Shown here: one piece after another, positions 1 through 11,990 of the stretch
Layout of the letters: every line of letters starts with the position of its first letter
Position numbering within the stretch: the stretch's first letter is position 1
Source: Orbilia blumenaviensis
Lineage: Eukaryota > Ascomycota > Orbiliomycetes > Orbiliales > Orbiliaceae
Length of the DNA: 64,000 bases
Assembly: GCA_036872755.1 (NCBI GenBank)
Contig: JAVHNS010000001.1
Span: 496,001 to 560,000 of the forward strand
Reading direction: 5' to 3'
Notes under the pieces: model-generated
Database searches by the model: none
What the model saw: only the letters and a program-made list of their open reading frames with translations
Told to the model about the DNA's origin: nothing
Position numbers and translations under genes: made by a program

Positions 1-781
1 ATATCGCGATGCCCTCGGGCACCAACAACCCCAGTAGTGCGTAGGCTGTGTCAGGATCGTGCTCAAGCGCAAATTCCGATATGCTATGTTCCGTGCGACA
101 AAAGCTTGCACTTGAGGCGCAGCCAAAGTCGGGATTCTTCGGACCGATTCATATATAACGTTATATTCAACACGCATCTCGGGCTGGCCTCGCCTCAAAT
201 TCCTCCAAGCCAAGCGAATATTAATTTTCAGCGTTGCAACAGAGCTCAATAACCACACTACCATATAGTCTTCACACTCTTCCAATTGAAATAATGAGAG
301 ATATTCCATCTTGAAGCTTTGACCGAGAGGTGGAAATTACCATGCACAGCCTCAGCATAGACCGACTGGTACAATCACAACAACCGAATTCCTAGCACAT
401 CCAATGCAATGTGTTGCGTGTTACATCTACCATTACATCAGAGCCATATTGGTCTGCCTTGGTCTCGTGGGAACCAGACAACACTGGGTCGTTCAGTCTA
501 CCTTCCAAGTTGCTTCTATATATTAATAATGTTAAATTTACTCTTCTTTGCTTTGCCATCCCACCTAACCAAAATGGTTGAGATCATAGCTTGTAGGCTT
601 AGCACATGAATAAGTAGGAAATGGGCAAAGATGAGCCTTTTAGGGCACCTTGCAATGACTGAATAGTTTTTATCATAAACTCATAAAACTTGGCTATCTG
701 ACTAAGACATTCTCAAGCACATAGATATATTGCGGGAAATTGTTTATTGGGAGGAGTGAACAAAGAGACAAAAGACTCGGT
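1..781. other. Left-edge non-coding stretch
   Basis: No gene can be supported here. The short open frames have no homology I recognise and no splice-consistent extensions. One minus-strand frame running off the left edge (about 1-150) reads like protein, but the evidence is only its amino-acid flavour; see the findings. The part next to 782 should hold the 3' end of the minus-strand gene that follows. Confidence 0.4.
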
Positions 782-1824
782 TTAGAGGATTTCGATGTCA
801 AATTCGTTGACACCGACGCCTCGTTTGCTGTTTTGATCTTCGTCGTCATCAGCCTCGGAGTCAACGCTGCGCCTATGGAAAGAGAGCGACTCCTCCTCCA
901 ATTTCCTTTCCGCCTCCTCCCTCAGCATATCATCAATTGTCGGTTCGCTAGACTCTTCAGTAGTCTCCTCGACTGAATTCTTTGTTCTGACCTCAGTTGT
1001 GACCTTTGTAGTCACTTTTGTTGTAACCTCTGTCGTCACCTCTGTGATTTCCTCGCTGATCTCCTTTGTCTCTTTTGGATCTTCAGTCTCCTCCCCTTCA
1101 ATTACTTCTGGTATTGGCTCTATTTCTTCCGTTCCTAGATCTGAGAATACTGGCGGCATTTCGATCTCCTCGGTAATAGGGGACACTGCACTATAATCAG
1201 ATGTCGAATTAGTTGATGGATCATATAAAATTTGGAGTTAGCAGGTAACGAGACTTACCATCTGACGCTCCACAGACCAGACTGCTCTTTCCGAAATATC
1301 GCCAACCTGTCATCAAACTCAACTTCGGACATATCTTCGTCATCGTCGTGCTTCCTTCTCCTAAACGCATCACCACAAGCTGGGTCTTTCTTAGTCCGCC
1401 TGAGGCTTTTGACGTCAACCTCAATGCGAATCACGTCCGACTCTTCAATACCCATATCCATAGAATTAGGAAACTTGAGTGAGCTCGCAGGCGCGCCTAA
1501 ATTATTTTTGGAAAACCTGTGTTAATATCCGCTGCTTGACGGCGAGGGGTGACACAAGCATGAATGCATACCTATTTCGCATGAGACAATTTGTGCAGCT
1601 GCTAACGGAATATCCACTAAGACTCGGTCTACTGTTTCACCGAGAGCCTTCTGGGAGGTATTCATAGTCGACCGGCTGGTTATTTTAGCGTTAGTATTTT
1701 CTATCTACCAATAGGATTTAGCTAGTATATCGACCGATACTGGGACTTACCGACTAGACCGTGCGGGTGCTGCAAGGGTGGCAGCGACACACAATGAAAA
1801 AACACCAGTAGTAAAGAAATGCAT
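782..1824 (-). CDS. Secreted Thr/Glu-rich acidic protein of unknown function, four exons
   Basis: I do not recognise a family. The model joins exons 1824-1751, 1675-1572, 1496-1259 and 1190-782, giving 274 residues in phase throughout. Donors are GTAAGT, GTATGC and GTAAGT, and the first intron has an ACTAAC branch site. The protein starts with a hydrophobic leader ending ALAAP, a plausible signal peptide of about 19 residues. The middle is rich in Arg, Lys and Asp. The last third is a low-complexity acidic segment with repeats of the type TEVTTEVTTKVTTKV, then a tail with many Asp and Glu. There is a dibasic RR at the exon 1/2 boundary and another (HRRS) near the C-terminus, which could be Kex2-type sites. 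The likely location is extracellular or the cell wall. Splice sites are clear; function is unknown. Confidence 0.6.
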
Positions 1825-3010
1825 TGTAGAATATTAGGAAAGAAAGAAAAGAAGATAAATATGTGTAAATATCCAAATATTGTCAATTAACAAAAAGTTA
1901 ATAACTAGGGAAAAAATAATAATAATAATTAATTAGGTAAAATAAGAGAATGTTGCGGAAACCAGTTCCTTGTAGTAGAATGTAAAGAGATAAACAGTAC
2001 TGAGAGAGAAAGGCTAATGTGTGATATTCTACCAAGAAAATTACGAGAGAAAAGACCCCGAATATATACATATCCGCAATTCGATTTTATTCATAGAAAG
2101 CATAGCACCGTCCGGAAGCCAATGAAACAAGATATCGGAGAAAGCATGAAATTACTGAGTTGGGTGGTCTACAAGTGGACGAATGCTCTGAAACCGCCGC
2201 AGCTGGTCAGAGACTGGCAACAAGTACCATGTTCGGTTAGTTCATGCACAACAGCCCGAATGGCTCTCCCCGCTTGGCGCTGGCCTTGAGGACGAGTCTC
2301 CGCCTGAGACGGCGCCACCGTATTCAGATGCATAGATGCGCGCGATACACCCTAATAGCTTAGCTAGTCTAAGATGGGATCATCAATATTTCACAACTTC
2401 ACAACCTCCAGTATATTAGATCAAGTTCTAGATTTAATTAATAAAGGTTTTCACTTGGACAGGTAAGTGCAACCGGAAAAGCTTCGTGGAATCCCACCCT
2501 TGGTACGACTTGAAGTGCAGCAGGGTTTCTTAATATGTTTCACGCCTAAAAGTGACCTACTGGGGCAAGTGTTTCCACGGTACCAAAAGAGAAGCAAGTC
2601 GAGGCGACATAAACAAAAAATTCGACCTTGGGATTCGTTTCAGAGCGGGTTAGTTTGGTTCTAGAAGCTAAGCCTCCTATGAAATATCATAATTATACAA
2701 CCATAATTTTTAGCAGTCTTAGGGAGCGACCTGACATTCTCTGACATAAAGCTTATTGGGCGTGTACCAATGTATTACTAACGAGAAGCGATCATATTGA
2801 TACCGATGTTTATGTAAAGTATTTGAATTCCTTCAAAACTCCTTATGCTGAAAACTATTGTACAAAAGGACCATATAGTTATATTCTCATAGCCATGATC
2901 CAGGTTGGTAGAGTATCGTGTTGGTGCCCTTGAATCCGACTTGACTGGTAAAGCTTTGCTATCCGTGTCGTTTCATTCCTTATACCATTCCTAGGTATTG
3001 AGAACTAAAT
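1825..3010. other. Intergenic region between two minus-strand secreted-protein genes
   Basis: AT-rich DNA that should carry the promoter of the acidic-protein gene just to its left and the 3' region of the cysteine-rich peptide gene to its right. I found no splice-consistent gene. The scattered frames (for example at 2017-2289 and 2467-2664) lack a recognisable domain. Confidence 0.4.
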
Positions 3011-3292
3011 CTATTTTTTGCATGGGCGGCAAGTTTGCTGGCAGCAAGAGTAGCAAGCATCAGTAGCACGGCCTGTTCTCTTGCATTCATTCCAGCAAGA
3101 TTGCCAGACCGACCAGGATGGGCAGGTAGCACGCTCTATTATTCAGAGAAGCTATTAGTATACCCCCCATATTTCCGTAAATAAATAGAGAAACTCCAGC
3201 ATCTACACACCTTCAAGAGCGTCAGCGGGAGCTGGAACAGCTGCGGCGAGGATAGCTGGCAAAGCAGCAAGGACGAAAAGGAAGGCCTTCAT
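3011..3292 (-). CDS. Small secreted cysteine-rich peptide (68 aa, eight Cys), two exons
   Basis: Two exons, 3292-3211 and 3135-3011, join in phase to give 68 residues; the intron has a GTGTGT donor and a TAG acceptor. The N-terminus is a textbook signal peptide (MKAFLFVLAALPAILAAA) followed by a short Pro/Ala propeptide-like stretch (VPAPADALEER). The mature part carries eight cysteines spaced C-x8-C-x3-C-x9-C-x2-CC-x3-C-x2-C and ends in PCKK. An even cysteine number in such a small basic secreted peptide suggests disulfide knots, as in fungal effectors, defensin-like or antifungal peptides. I cannot place it in a named family. It is too short and too split to appear as a long open frame. The alternative acceptor two bases downstream shifts the frame and loses the cysteine pattern, which supports the chosen one. 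Confidence 0.7.
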
Positions 3293-6200
3293 ATTGTCGG
3301 ATTAGGTTTTGGGAGGAAGCGAAGAGGAGATGTTCGAAATGATCGATGATGTATTTAGGAGATTCCTTGGTTTATCTTTTGATGATTATGAAGGTTGAAA
3401 TATACAACTGGATGGTAGAACCTGGCTGTATTTATACATTTCACCATCACTGATGTATTGTAGCTTGCGGATAGCAACATTATAGTCCCTCCTGAAGATC
3501 ACCTTCGGAAACCCGTCAAAACTGAACGTTAAACGGCCCGGCGGGGCGATGCACCGCATTGAGGATGTAGACAGGCACATTTTCAGCTTCATTCTGTATC
3601 GTATGATCCTCGCCTCTGGTACTGATTTTCCTAGCCGCCATACACAGTCTCGTGCGAATATAAGATCAAGGCATACCCCTTGCCAGTAGCATTCGGTCTT
3701 CGCACGATGATATAGCCTGAGGTTCAACTCAGCTCAGGAGTGTCCATGTGTTAACGCTCTTGATATAATATTGAGTGCAAATCCATTAAGATAACCCCGG
3801 ATATCCTGGTAGCCCCGAAACTCGAAATCTTGGTCTCTAGTTATAACGTTACTGGTTGTAACGTATATAAGTGTTCCGGCGGCAAGTTAGTACGATTGCT
3901 GGGCAACTTGCACCGTTGGTCCGTAGGACGCCACAGCTATTCGGAAATATTCGCCTAGTTTTATGGTACCCCGCAAGGTATAGTCTTATGCAGTGTCGCT
4001 ATCCCCTGTCGCGAGCCTCTTATGCGCTTGGTCAGGTTAAAATTGATATGCTGGTCATACAGTGGTGTATCGGATTTTGGAGCAGGTGTGTTGCAATTCC
4101 CATTTCTGCCAGAAACATATTTGTCGCAGCAGTGAGTTTTCAACCGCCTTGGCTGTAAAGTGAGCCGAAAGCTAGAGGGCAAAAAGAAGCGATGTGTGGT
4201 CCGGGCACGTTGGAAAAAAGGCCTTTCAAATATTAGATAATAGAATCTGGGCGGGTCTTCGCTGATGCGAAGTGGTGGCAAGACGACTGCGCGAGACGGA
4301 AACCATCCTTCCTTCCCCGCCCTAACGTTATCTGGTTGACTTTATGGTATTCTAGTACCACTTCAAAAAGGAACCCGAACGAACAACCCCTTCGACGTCG
4401 CCACAAATACAATCGCACATGCGACGATTAATATTCATCGCAATATATATAAACATCAGTTAGATTAAATCAAACGCTCACTTCTAAATATAATTCAACA
4501 GAAGAAGTTTCTCTACCTTGTGGCTCCGGAATTGCTTGATCCCACTACCGCTTGACCAACGATTGTCGTATGCTGGAGTACAAATCGACTTTGGCAATTG
4601 ACTGGCGGTCCACGAGGTCATGCATGCGAGGGCTACCGTATCCGCTCCCCTTTGCGATCTCCTGCATCGCGGGATGTTCTTAATCTCTCGGCTTTCGGCT
4701 ATGATCCACTTGGCTTCCTCGGCATCTCAGCAAGTCTCAGTTATTCTATTTCTTCCGAGACGCCGAATAAACTGGTTCAATGCTGTAGTGTAACTAGATT
4801 CCTTCAGGAAAAGTCAACTTATAGTGGCCATATGGAGTGTGACAACATAATCTCTCAACCTAACCTGTCTCCAGAACTCTGGGGAGGGAACTCGAGGAAT
4901 CATATCTAGGCCATGGCTGGCCAATTGCCAAACCTTTGGACCAAGAAGCCATTTCCACACTTTAGAAGTCAGTTGATGCTATGGCTGATAGTTTGGCAGA
5001 CTACGTAGGCCGGCCACCACCACAACCGTTCCTCAGAACCTCAAGCTATGAGATCCCATCGGTCTGGTTTGTAAGTTTAGCGTGTGAAAATTCGAAATCT
5101 CGTTGGGATTAGTTATTATCTGGTCCATGAAGTTCATGAACTTGAAGTATTTACAAGATGTATAGATGCAAGATTGGATAATGATGTTTGGGCAACAACT
5201 ACAGTTTATAGGCTACGTGATTTCTGCTCCAGACCTATATCGTTATCTATCCGCTAGATGGCGTTATGTAGAAAACATAGAGAGGCCGGATCCCGCCTCC
5301 GTTTTGGAGTCGTCGCATTAATTGTCGAGATTTTTCGAAAGGTGGGCCCATGGCGCCCAAACAGTGTGTCGCGAGTGACAAACCTAAGAGGTGCTAGCTC
5401 CGACCCACATCCGCGCCGACATGTTGGCCAGTGCACACCTTGACAATAGTAGCAGTTTCAAGTTTGTGGCGATAAATTGGATCTCGTTGGCCAAAGCTCC
5501 GGAATGAATGAGGGTGGAAGGTTACCATGGCTTGCACTAATGAATTCGACGCCAAACGTCCAGCATCCAGCATATAACATATTTCAAATTTCAGAAATAC
5601 TTAAAATAGAAGACGTAACTCCCAAATCTACAGGAAATATTGACAAGTACTTGAGTTACATTACCAACAGGAAAGTAATTGCTCATATGGGATCGTCAGC
5701 GCGTGACTATGTCCTCGCAAGATGACGCGCAAATACCGTGTCTGCAAATTTTTTCCTTACAATGGATAAATCCAGGTTTCAACCAGGCCCAAGAAAAGAT
5801 GTTGGGTCACTTGGCCAGCGCTGACCAGCCGTGGCCACGACGAATGCTAGGAACCTCCAGTTCACCCGAAATTAATCATTGAGCCTGCTGAAAAAAAAAA
5901 ACCCCCCAGAGGTCGAACACATGTTTCTGCTAAGTATGTACTAATAGCGAGTTCCTCAGGTGAATTGCTAACTCGTCTACAGATAATGGTGTGCTGGAGC
6001 CACCATAACCAAGGTTTCTCAGGGGTATGAGTGAGTTTCATCGTGAAGAATTGAATTTAGCCGATTGTCCAACCCTTGTCGACTATCGGAATCCCAACAC
6101 ACCATCTCGATATCAGTGGACTCGTTCTGCAGCGTTCTGTTGGTTGACAGGGATTATGGAATATTCTATAGAACATTCGAAGACTCCAAGAATCCTGCAG

Positions 6201-6999
6201 AACTTTGGGGGCTTTGATTCCCATAGGCGCCTGTTCAGAGGCCAGTTCTGAATTGGTGGGCATCAGCCAAACTAGAGAACCCCCTCCAGATCAGCTTCCG
6301 TATTCGCTTGCTTGACCCACCGGATAAACTCCCTGTCAAGATGAACCTCTGACGTGGGACCAGGCTGCTCCGATGCCTATTGCGATTCCAGGTACCAATC
6401 AAATTCAGAGCGACATCCCTGTTCAATTCTTCAACACCACACACAAAAGTTGGAACTTGACTCTATATCGACACACTATTATACCCTTGATCGAGGCGAT
6501 TTAATATGAAATTCTCTAACTTTACTCTACATGAGGACTGATTATGGTCCTGGAAGCGAAAGATAGCCTGGTTGAAATTATTACTGGGACGACAGGCGAT
6601 TTAAGAGAGGATCCACTTTCCTTCTGCAAGCCGTTCATATACTATGGAGGCCGCTTGACAGCGCAGCTGACCTTAGACTTTGTATTTTTCCGAACATACA
6701 CCTAACTACAAACTTTGATACTCTTCACTTCACAGCCAGGGGCTTCTGCATCCAGAAATCACACCTTCCTTCATTATTTCTCCCGTTGGACCCGTTGACA
6801 TCGCGATATGGGTTCGAGTTATTGATACCTAATTCGACATCTTGAGTTTCTCCTAGACGGATGATAGATTAGAAAACGAGAAGTCAAATTTAGAAAGCAT
6901 TCAGATCGCGCGGACGAAAGAAACCACTCTCCATCACGAATCGGTAGCGCTGAGGGAGAATCAAATTTTGCCGCCAAAATAACCAACACTACGGATTAG
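3293..6999. other. 3.7-kb gene-poor region
   Basis: I see no supportable gene. Open frames (for example 3386-3727 minus, 4598-4909 plus, 5477-5725 plus) overlap each other on both strands and have no domain signal. The left end should contain the promoter of the cysteine-rich peptide gene and the right end the promoter of the membrane-protein gene at 7000. The stretch could be decayed repeat or accessory sequence, but no terminal repeats or transposase remnants are visible. Confidence 0.4.
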
Positions 7000-8799
7000 A
7001 TGTATTCAACCCGAGCAGCGGTAGAAAGATGGCAAGAACGGAATACCGGCTACTCACATGACACATCCGGACACTCCATAGCTCTTGAAGCGATCCAGAT
7101 CAAGCCTGAGATAGTAGAATCTCGCGTGGCATTGGGAGGGAGTAACTACCGAAAACTGTTTTCTCCAGAGACGCTACAATGTCTGATCGCCATTGTGATC
7201 GAGATTATTATCATTTTGCTTATCGTTCTATTTAATCTCGTCGAGGTCACTTTGACGATGCCGGGTCTGTTCCCGAACGATTCGAGAGCATTATATATCT
7301 GTGGGACGACAATATTTATCACAGCTATCACAGCCTTCGTATCAAGGCAAATCAGAATGCAGTGGATACACTACATCGAAGCTAGAAGATTACGAAAATC
7401 CGACATCCTTCAGAGCTCAAGAAGAATAGAGAGTCTACTTGGGGTGGGGTCTTACAGCGACTACTTTTACTATTGGGGTACGACAATCACACTGTTATTC
7501 GCATCACTAAGCACAGCAGCAATAGTAGCCGCCATCACACCTTCAATTGGTTTCAAGACCTTTGGAACGACCGTCCAACTTACTCCTGGAGCTTTGAACT
7601 GTACGGCATTGTCTGACGACCCGGTTCCTAACGCGCTCAGTTGGCGACTCCAAAACGGAACCTACATAAACTTCAGAGCGGAAGGCAATACCTGCCTCGC
7701 AAATCCAACATTTTCCATAGTCAATACAATCTCCAATTCTGCCATCGATAAGGATGGATATGCGTATGCCGTCTCAGGAGTCGGCGTTACACGTTCTAGT
7801 ATAGGGGTCCCATATGACGCCCATAATGGCCCAGCTGGTTTCGACAAAGTATTTTGGGCAATGGGGATAAATCAACAAGATAGAAACATCCTCATGGATT
7901 CAACTCAGTGTTTACCGGTTTTCATCACGAATCCCGCAAGGTGCCGAAAGGCAGGGAGAATTATCACCGGCAAAAACAACATTACAGTCGAACTTGATGA
8001 AAATTGCAGTGCATCGACGCCAATATTCGGTGCCGACTTGTCGAGCGATGGTGCCTCAGCATCTGGATACTGCACTAATGGTAAATCCCTAGGCAAGGTA
8101 ACCTACCTAATTGGGTCTATCAATTCGCATGCTGGTCTCCTTGCGGCTGCTATATCAGACTTCCCGGCAGTAAACACTAAATCTTATTCAGTTGCCTGCG
8201 AGATCGATATTGCATCTGCCGTAGGCTTCCGCGACACCACAATCTCCAGAAATTATAAACCGCCACATGAATCAAGCGTGAATCGCGAAAACCTCAATCT
8301 AAAAACCCTTGCCGAATATACGATCTCTTCACCAGTTAAACAAAGGGCATCATCGAGCTGTTCTAACACCTCATATGTTCCAATATGGAACCCGGACAAC
8401 AAACCTGGTGTTGTTTTAACACCTGGAGCTTTGGCTGTGGGTGCTGGAGCAGCATGTTCACTGTTCATGCAGAATAGATACAACAACGGGTGGTGGGATA
8501 CCCTTTCGAGAGCAGTCAAAGATAGAGGCCCGAGTTCATACGCCTTCGAGAGCTCCAAAAATGCTCTCGAGGACGTCTTGGGTTTGGTTGCTGGAATCAG
8601 CGTTGGGCAGTACGTAGGGTCAGCACAGCCACCAGCATCAACACGGGATGCGCCAATGTTAATGAATCGAGGGGGTTCTGCGCGAGTTCTCGGATATAGA
8701 ATAGGTTCTGGGAGCAAATGGGGCCTGATATTCATTGCGCCTCAAGTTTGGATTATAATAGTCCTTTTTGTTCTGCTGATTAAACGTCTACGGCTGTAA
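7000..8799 (+). CDS. Multi-pass membrane protein with large extracellular domain, unknown function
   Basis: A single open frame of 599 residues. Hydrophobic segments lie at about residues 61-82, 97-115, 157-180 and 576-595, so four membrane spans are likely. The roughly 390-residue stretch between the third and fourth span has many Cys, Ser, Thr and Asn and several N-glycosylation sequons (for example NCT, NGT, NNIT, NCS, NTS), so it probably faces outside or the secretory lumen. The C-terminus is a short basic tail (KRLRL). I recognise the general architecture from uncharacterised fungal membrane proteins but cannot name a family or a function. There is no intron. The ATG at 7000 was chosen because it is the first in frame and leaves a 60-residue soluble N-terminus. 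It is isolated, with more than 1.6 kb free on each side. Confidence 0.75.
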   Translation: MYSTRAAVERWQERNTGYSHDTSGHSIALEAIQIKPEIVESRVALGGSNYRKLFSPETLQCLIAIVIEIIIILLIVLFNLVEVTLTMPGLFPNDSRALYICGTTIFITAITAFVSRQIRMQWIHYIEARRLRKSDILQSSRRIESLLGVGSYSDYFYYWGTTITLLFASLSTAAIVAAITPSIGFKTFGTTVQLTPGALNCTALSDDPVPNALSWRLQNGTYINFRAEGNTCLANPTFSIVNTISNSAIDKDGYAYAVSGVGVTRSSIGVPYDAHNGPAGFDKVFWAMGINQQDRNILMDSTQCLPVFITNPARCRKAGRIITGKNNITVELDENCSASTPIFGADLSSDGASASGYCTNGKSLGKVTYLIGSINSHAGLLAAAISDFPAVNTKSYSVACEIDIASAVGFRDTTISRNYKPPHESSVNRENLNLKTLAEYTISSPVKQRASSSCSNTSYVPIWNPDNKPGVVLTPGALAVGAGAACSLFMQNRYNNGWWDTLSRAVKDRGPSSYAFESSKNALEDVLGLVAGISVGQYVGSAQPPASTRDAPMLMNRGGSARVLGYRIGSGSKWGLIFIAPQVWIIIVLFVLLIKRLRL

Positions 8800-10456
8800 A
8801 TCTTTTCTTTTGCTTTCATTCCCCCTTTGCTTTTAGTCCTTCAACACTGTCGGATTCATGATTATTATCGTTCTTAATTTAGATTTTAGACTCTGGGGGC
8901 CATTCATTCAATCGGTGTTTTCTTTTTATCACTCCTTATTCATCTTTTTCCCGGACAGCTAGCGACGGAAGTTTCAAAGCAGGCGTCTTCTTGTCTCCAC
9001 TTAATATTTACGTTTGCTTCCATATTATGCATAATCATGGAATGGGGCTTCAGAGTACCCATCTATACAATTACCCGCAGCTTTGTTTTTTTATATGCAG
9101 AAAAATGATTCGCTGCACGTAAATTCCTAAAGGGGTTTTCTCAGTCTACGTTCTTGTAATGTTTTGGATATATTTCATTGTTTAACTATATGTCGGAGAA
9201 TTGTTCCTCCCGCCCGTTGTAAATAGTTCAAACGATCCCCTGTGGGGTATTTAGGTTTAAAATCCTGGTTTTCTAGGATTTCAAGCAAGTACAGACTTAT
9301 GAAACGTTCCTGGCTGCCTATGTGACAAGGAACAAGCCTGACTGTGGTATTCCTTTCTCTTTTGCCGAGTTCTGCAAGCTTTCCCGTATATTATGAGGTG
9401 ATTTCATACAGGTTTAGGGCACCCCAGAACCTCGCTCAGGCGAAACCTGGTTATGTAGATAGATAGCATGCTTATAAGCTTACCCTAAGATGGAGGTTCA
9501 TTAAATGAACATCGTTGCGAAACTAGGATAAGAATTCTAGTCAAAGTTATTAGTATATAGCCCTGACTTTTACCATCAGTCGCCAACATGACAACAGGTG
9601 CTTAAGTACCTAAGCATGGCCATATGGGGCTTCTCATAGGCCAAAATATGTAAATGACTTTGGAAAGAATATAAACAAACCCTAAGCTTTAGTCCACCTA
9701 TAATGTACATATCTAAATTCTTGATACTTGTGAATACTAAATGACATGAGTCGTAGGGGCTGCTGGTATCTAAATTCCAACAGATTGGTGTGTTGTGGTC
9801 CGCCCAGGTGGCGCCCTGCTAGCGACACCATAACATTCCATCTGCCAGCGGGATTATTAGTACAAAGCTAGTTGTGATGGCCCCGCTCCAATAACCCGGA
9901 TTCTATGGATACCTGCAGTTGAAAACCTCATCACTTCCTTCCAAAAAATCTGGCAAATATACGCGCCGTGCGGCCCGAGTCGTAATCGTATTGTACCACT
10001 GAGCCCTAGAAATTTCGAAATAGCCAGCTGTCGGCACCTGTAATCACCGGCCCCGGTACCTTGTGGCATCTCCGTCAGTACCCGCACTTCCATTTCTGAG
10101 CGAACCCAAAGGCTTATTTCAGTCAAGCATTTTTTCACTTTTCGCAGCCCGTGTGAGTTTGATTCTTGTCTTTTTACATAACCCAAGTTTCAGTCCCCCT
10201 AATAGATTGGTTTCATTGCCGAGTTATCCGTTTTGCGGCTCTCCACAGGATCGCATTACATGACTAACTGGTATGTATAAACCTTCGTGCAACATTTGCC
10301 TTTGTCTTTACCGAGATTGTAGACAAATGAATGGTCAATTGAAAACAGAATGTTTGGAGAAGTTAGAATTACTGGATTACTGCGAGTAGCTGGTTCAGGT
10401 TCTCAAAATCACATTCCATTACTTTTCACAACTCAACTCAACTCAGTAGATGCAAC
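8800..10456. other. Intergenic region with a small inverted repeat
   Basis: No supportable gene. The first 200 bases are T-rich and fit a 3' UTR and polyadenylation region of the membrane-protein gene. A 7-bp inverted repeat, AAATCCT and AGGATTT with an 8-base spacer, lies at about 9260-9281. The frame at 9857-10186 on the minus strand has no domain signal. The last few hundred bases should be the promoter of the methyltransferase gene. Confidence 0.35.
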
Positions 10457-11990
10457 ATGTCAGCGACAACGAAGGAACCATATCTGCTAAATATTGACGA
10501 AGAAGCTTCGAAGAGGTAATCTAGTTGTGTTGGTTTAACTGAGATATCGGATCGCGATCGGAGACTTTAAAAATGGGATCTACTAACCGATATTGTGATG
10601 ACCTAGGCTAAATCTGCAGCATGACATTATAACCCGAATGTTGGGTGGGAAGTTTATCCCCAAACCAGTGGTTGAACGACTTCAATCACTACAGGGGACT
10701 TCGAGGTCTATGTCCTACGACTGGCCGGCGTGCAAACAAGTCAAGTATCTTAAAATAGCGGATTTAGCAACAGGGACCGGGTAAGGGATATCATCGCTCG
10801 TTATTGCACAATTATACTAGCATAATTCTAGGGTGGGGGAAACAATTCTAAAGACTTCTGATCCCGATGATTTGCATACCTTAGGATTTGGCTCTATTCC
10901 ATTCGCAAGGAACTTGAGGAACTTGACCTTAAAGCTGAGTTACATGGTTACGATTTGCACGACAATCAGTTTCCGCCAGTGAACAAGAGGGAAGATGTTG
11001 ACTTTCATACCTTGAATATTCTGGATACGCCAAAATTCCAGGAGATCGGACCAACTTATCATTATATCCATGCAAGGTTGCTCACAAGTGTGCTCACAAA
11101 AGAAGAATGGAGGGTTGCAATCGACAACTGTCTGGAGATCTTAAGTATAGGACCTATTCTCACATGTTCTTATATTTCGACGGCACAAAACGAATGGCCC
11201 TGCAGCTAATCTCTTTTACTGTGTGAAACCTTACAGGGCCCGGAGGCTTCCTACATTTCGAAGAGATCCCGTTTGGAGAACTATCGATCGAGCAAGATGG
11301 TGCCCCTGCCTCTGGTGGGGTTCTTGAGAAGCTGCAAGCGAGCATGAAGCTTTTGAAACGTGATTTAGAGTAAGGTTTTCCGAAGCCGACAACCCTTTCA
11401 TATTGATTTTCTACCGTATTGGTTTCAAACAAAATTTTAACCGGGGGGCTGTGTATAAATATAGCTGCGGGAACAATATTTACAACTACCTTGAGGAGCT
11501 CGAATTGTGGGAAACAGAACATCACAAGATCGATTTACGTGCGTGCGACGAAGAGACAAAGCAAATGCAGAATGTTAATTCTCGGCTCGGGCTCGAAGAG
11601 TTTGTCACTAATGCCATTGCGCGAGGCCCGGAAGCCCTCAAGCGGCTTGGCTTTGAAAGCAAAGAAGCGGCATTGGAAAGGGTAGCGGGTCTGGGGAAAG
11701 CACCAGGGACCCAGGCCTATTTTGTTCTCCACAGCATTCTCGGCAGGAAGCCTGGTGGATCATTTCAGATGCAACTCTCGAGTTCGGCCCTATCCTACAG
11801 CGACGGAAGTGAGGAGGCAAATGATGAACCTGAAGAAAGTCCGGACCATACGCCCAATGCAGCGATTAGTAGGACGGGACCCCAGCTGCAGGCGGCAGAG
11901 ACGGAAGAACCCCAGCTAAGTTTCATTGTGCCACGGCGCGGACGTTACCAAGTTTCTTACACTGTGACAGAGAATCTAGACAAAAAATGA
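10457..11990 (+). CDS. SAM-dependent methyltransferase, class I fold, five exons
   Basis: Probable small-molecule methyltransferase of the type often found in fungal secondary metabolism (UMTA/LaeA-like). Exons 10457-10515, 10607-10780, 10885-11144, 11237-11369 and 11465-11990 join in phase to 383 residues. The SAM-binding motif I is split by intron 2: IADLATGTG followed by IWLYSI. A later RPGGFLHFEE segment, split by intron 3, matches the post-motif-III 'LKPGG' strand of these enzymes. The C-terminal 80 residues are an acidic, low-complexity tail that is unusual for the family and ends in VSYTVTENLDKK. Introns have GTAATC, GTAAGG, GTATAG and GTAAGG donors with CTAAC-like branch sites. The substrate is unknown, and no synthase gene lies beside it. 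The acceptor of exon 5 is the least certain junction. Confidence 0.75.

Noticed and set aside
4500..4575. tRNA-like string on the minus strand containing GGTCAAGCGGTAGTGGGATC
   Set aside because: It has an A-box-like stretch, but I could find no matching B box (GGTTCRANTCC) or acceptor-stem pairing.
8253..8735. 160-codon minus-strand frame inside the membrane-protein gene
   Set aside because: Shadow of the plus-strand gene, with no domain.
9960..10010. Second tRNA-like string on the minus strand (GCTCAGTGGTACAATACGAT)
   Set aside because: D-arm resemblance only; no anticodon arm or B box in register.
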